Source: Gammaproteobacteria bacterium
GTDB taxonomy: Bacteria > Pseudomonadota > Gammaproteobacteria > GCA-001735895
Direction of reading: 5' to 3'
NCBI GenBank assembly: GCA_024225395.1
Contig: JAAEMR010000193.1
Coordinates: forward strand, 1 to 64,000
Length of the DNA stretch: 64,000 nt
The stretch's first letter is position 1. Each line of letters begins with the position of its first letter. Position numbers and translations under genes: made by a program. Below, one piece after another: positions 63,883 through 64,000 of the stretch. Under the pieces are notes generated by a model, which worked only from the letters and a program-made list of their open reading frames with translations, had not been told where the DNA came from and searched no databases.

Positions 63883-64000
63883 TAACATATTCATCTCCAA
63901 TCAGAGTGATATTGATGACCCTGGAAGCAGGGGGTTTAATGTTAAATATCATGGTGTCGATATTAATGGATTTGTGGTGCACAAAGACGGACTGTTTTTT
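63875..64000 (+). CDS. Rieske [2Fe-2S] protein, 5' part
   Basis: An ATG overlapping the kinase stop opens a frame that continues to the window edge (42 codons). The segment SRGFNVKYHGVDINGFVVHKDGLFF resembles the start of small soluble Rieske ferredoxins, in which a strand such as DGFVVRKDG precedes CPH. The cluster ligands themselves lie beyond the window, so the call is provisional. Confidence 0.6.
   Translation, partial: MTDNIFISNQSDIDDPGSRGFNVKYHGVDINGFVVHKDGLFF

Overview
The window is a stretch of chromosome from a gammaproteobacterium, very probably a sulfur-oxidising one. Housekeeping order is typical of Gammaproteobacteria: mreBCD divergent from gatCAB, gmk-rpoZ-spoT-ridA-recG, and genes such as hslO, ibaG, rarD and uvrD. 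The sulfur lifestyle is inferred from a Gly/Asn/Tyr-rich exported protein of the sulfur-globule type (27618-28091), an octaheme tetrathionate-reductase-type cytochrome with a membrane cytochrome b (12046-14414), and a secreted protein with two thioredoxin folds (59235-60287). phaA/phaB point to polyhydroxyalkanoate storage. Base composition looks moderately AT-rich by eye. No tRNA, rRNA, CRISPR array, insertion sequence or prophage was seen.

Layout. 1-1600: the end of a chromosomal integron. A 28-codon stump of an integron integrase (1495-1581, +) is followed leftwards by cassettes read away from it: a NYN/OST-HTH RNase-like gene, a small membrane protein and the first codons of a ribbon-helix-helix antitoxin, separated by attC-like sites at 540-605 and 62-157. 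1650-11435: rnd, mreBCD, gatCAB, hslO, an AEC transporter and an acetyltransferase. 11437-20279: a DUF922 protein, the octaheme cytochrome operon, acetyltransferase, a one-helix membrane protein, a very large MshQ-like adhesin and a HopJ-family protein. 20300-24914: an FNR-boxed DUF6455 gene, a GFA-family protein, a YdjM-like membrane hydrolase with a FetB-like permease, and deaD. 25115-28172: two related minus-strand RNA elements with CCUCC loops and intrinsic terminators, one of them the 3' UTR of the sulfur-globule gene, plus slyD and a secreted lipase-like protein. 28253-34936: uvrD, a dead NUDIX gene and a molybdenum cofactor operon (moaA-moaB-moeA-moaD-moaE, no moaC). 35177-42644: the recG-to-gmk operon, tcdA between two degenerate direct repeats, and a short asparaginase. 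42693-47210: a secreted ATP-dependent ligase, a DMT exporter coupled to ada, a glycine-zipper lipoprotein and two broken genes (MliC-like, CadC-like). 47454-64000: two diguanylate cyclases, a U32 peptidase, a LysR regulator, phaBA, malate synthase G, def with a short formyltransferase, hemerythrin, rarD, FliL-like, ibaG, a PfkB sugar kinase and the start of a Rieske protein.

How the parts fit. The octaheme cytochrome and the DUF6455 gene both carry FNR-type boxes, so part of the window is probably controlled by oxygen. The sulfur-globule gene has a near-consensus sigma70 promoter and a long structured 3' UTR. That 3' UTR has three stem-loops, one displaying an anti-Shine-Dalgarno-like loop, and its design recurs 2.3 kb away upstream of deaD. 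This pair of candidate small RNAs and the integron remnant are the least expected parts of the window. All family assignments come from reading motifs; no database search was run.
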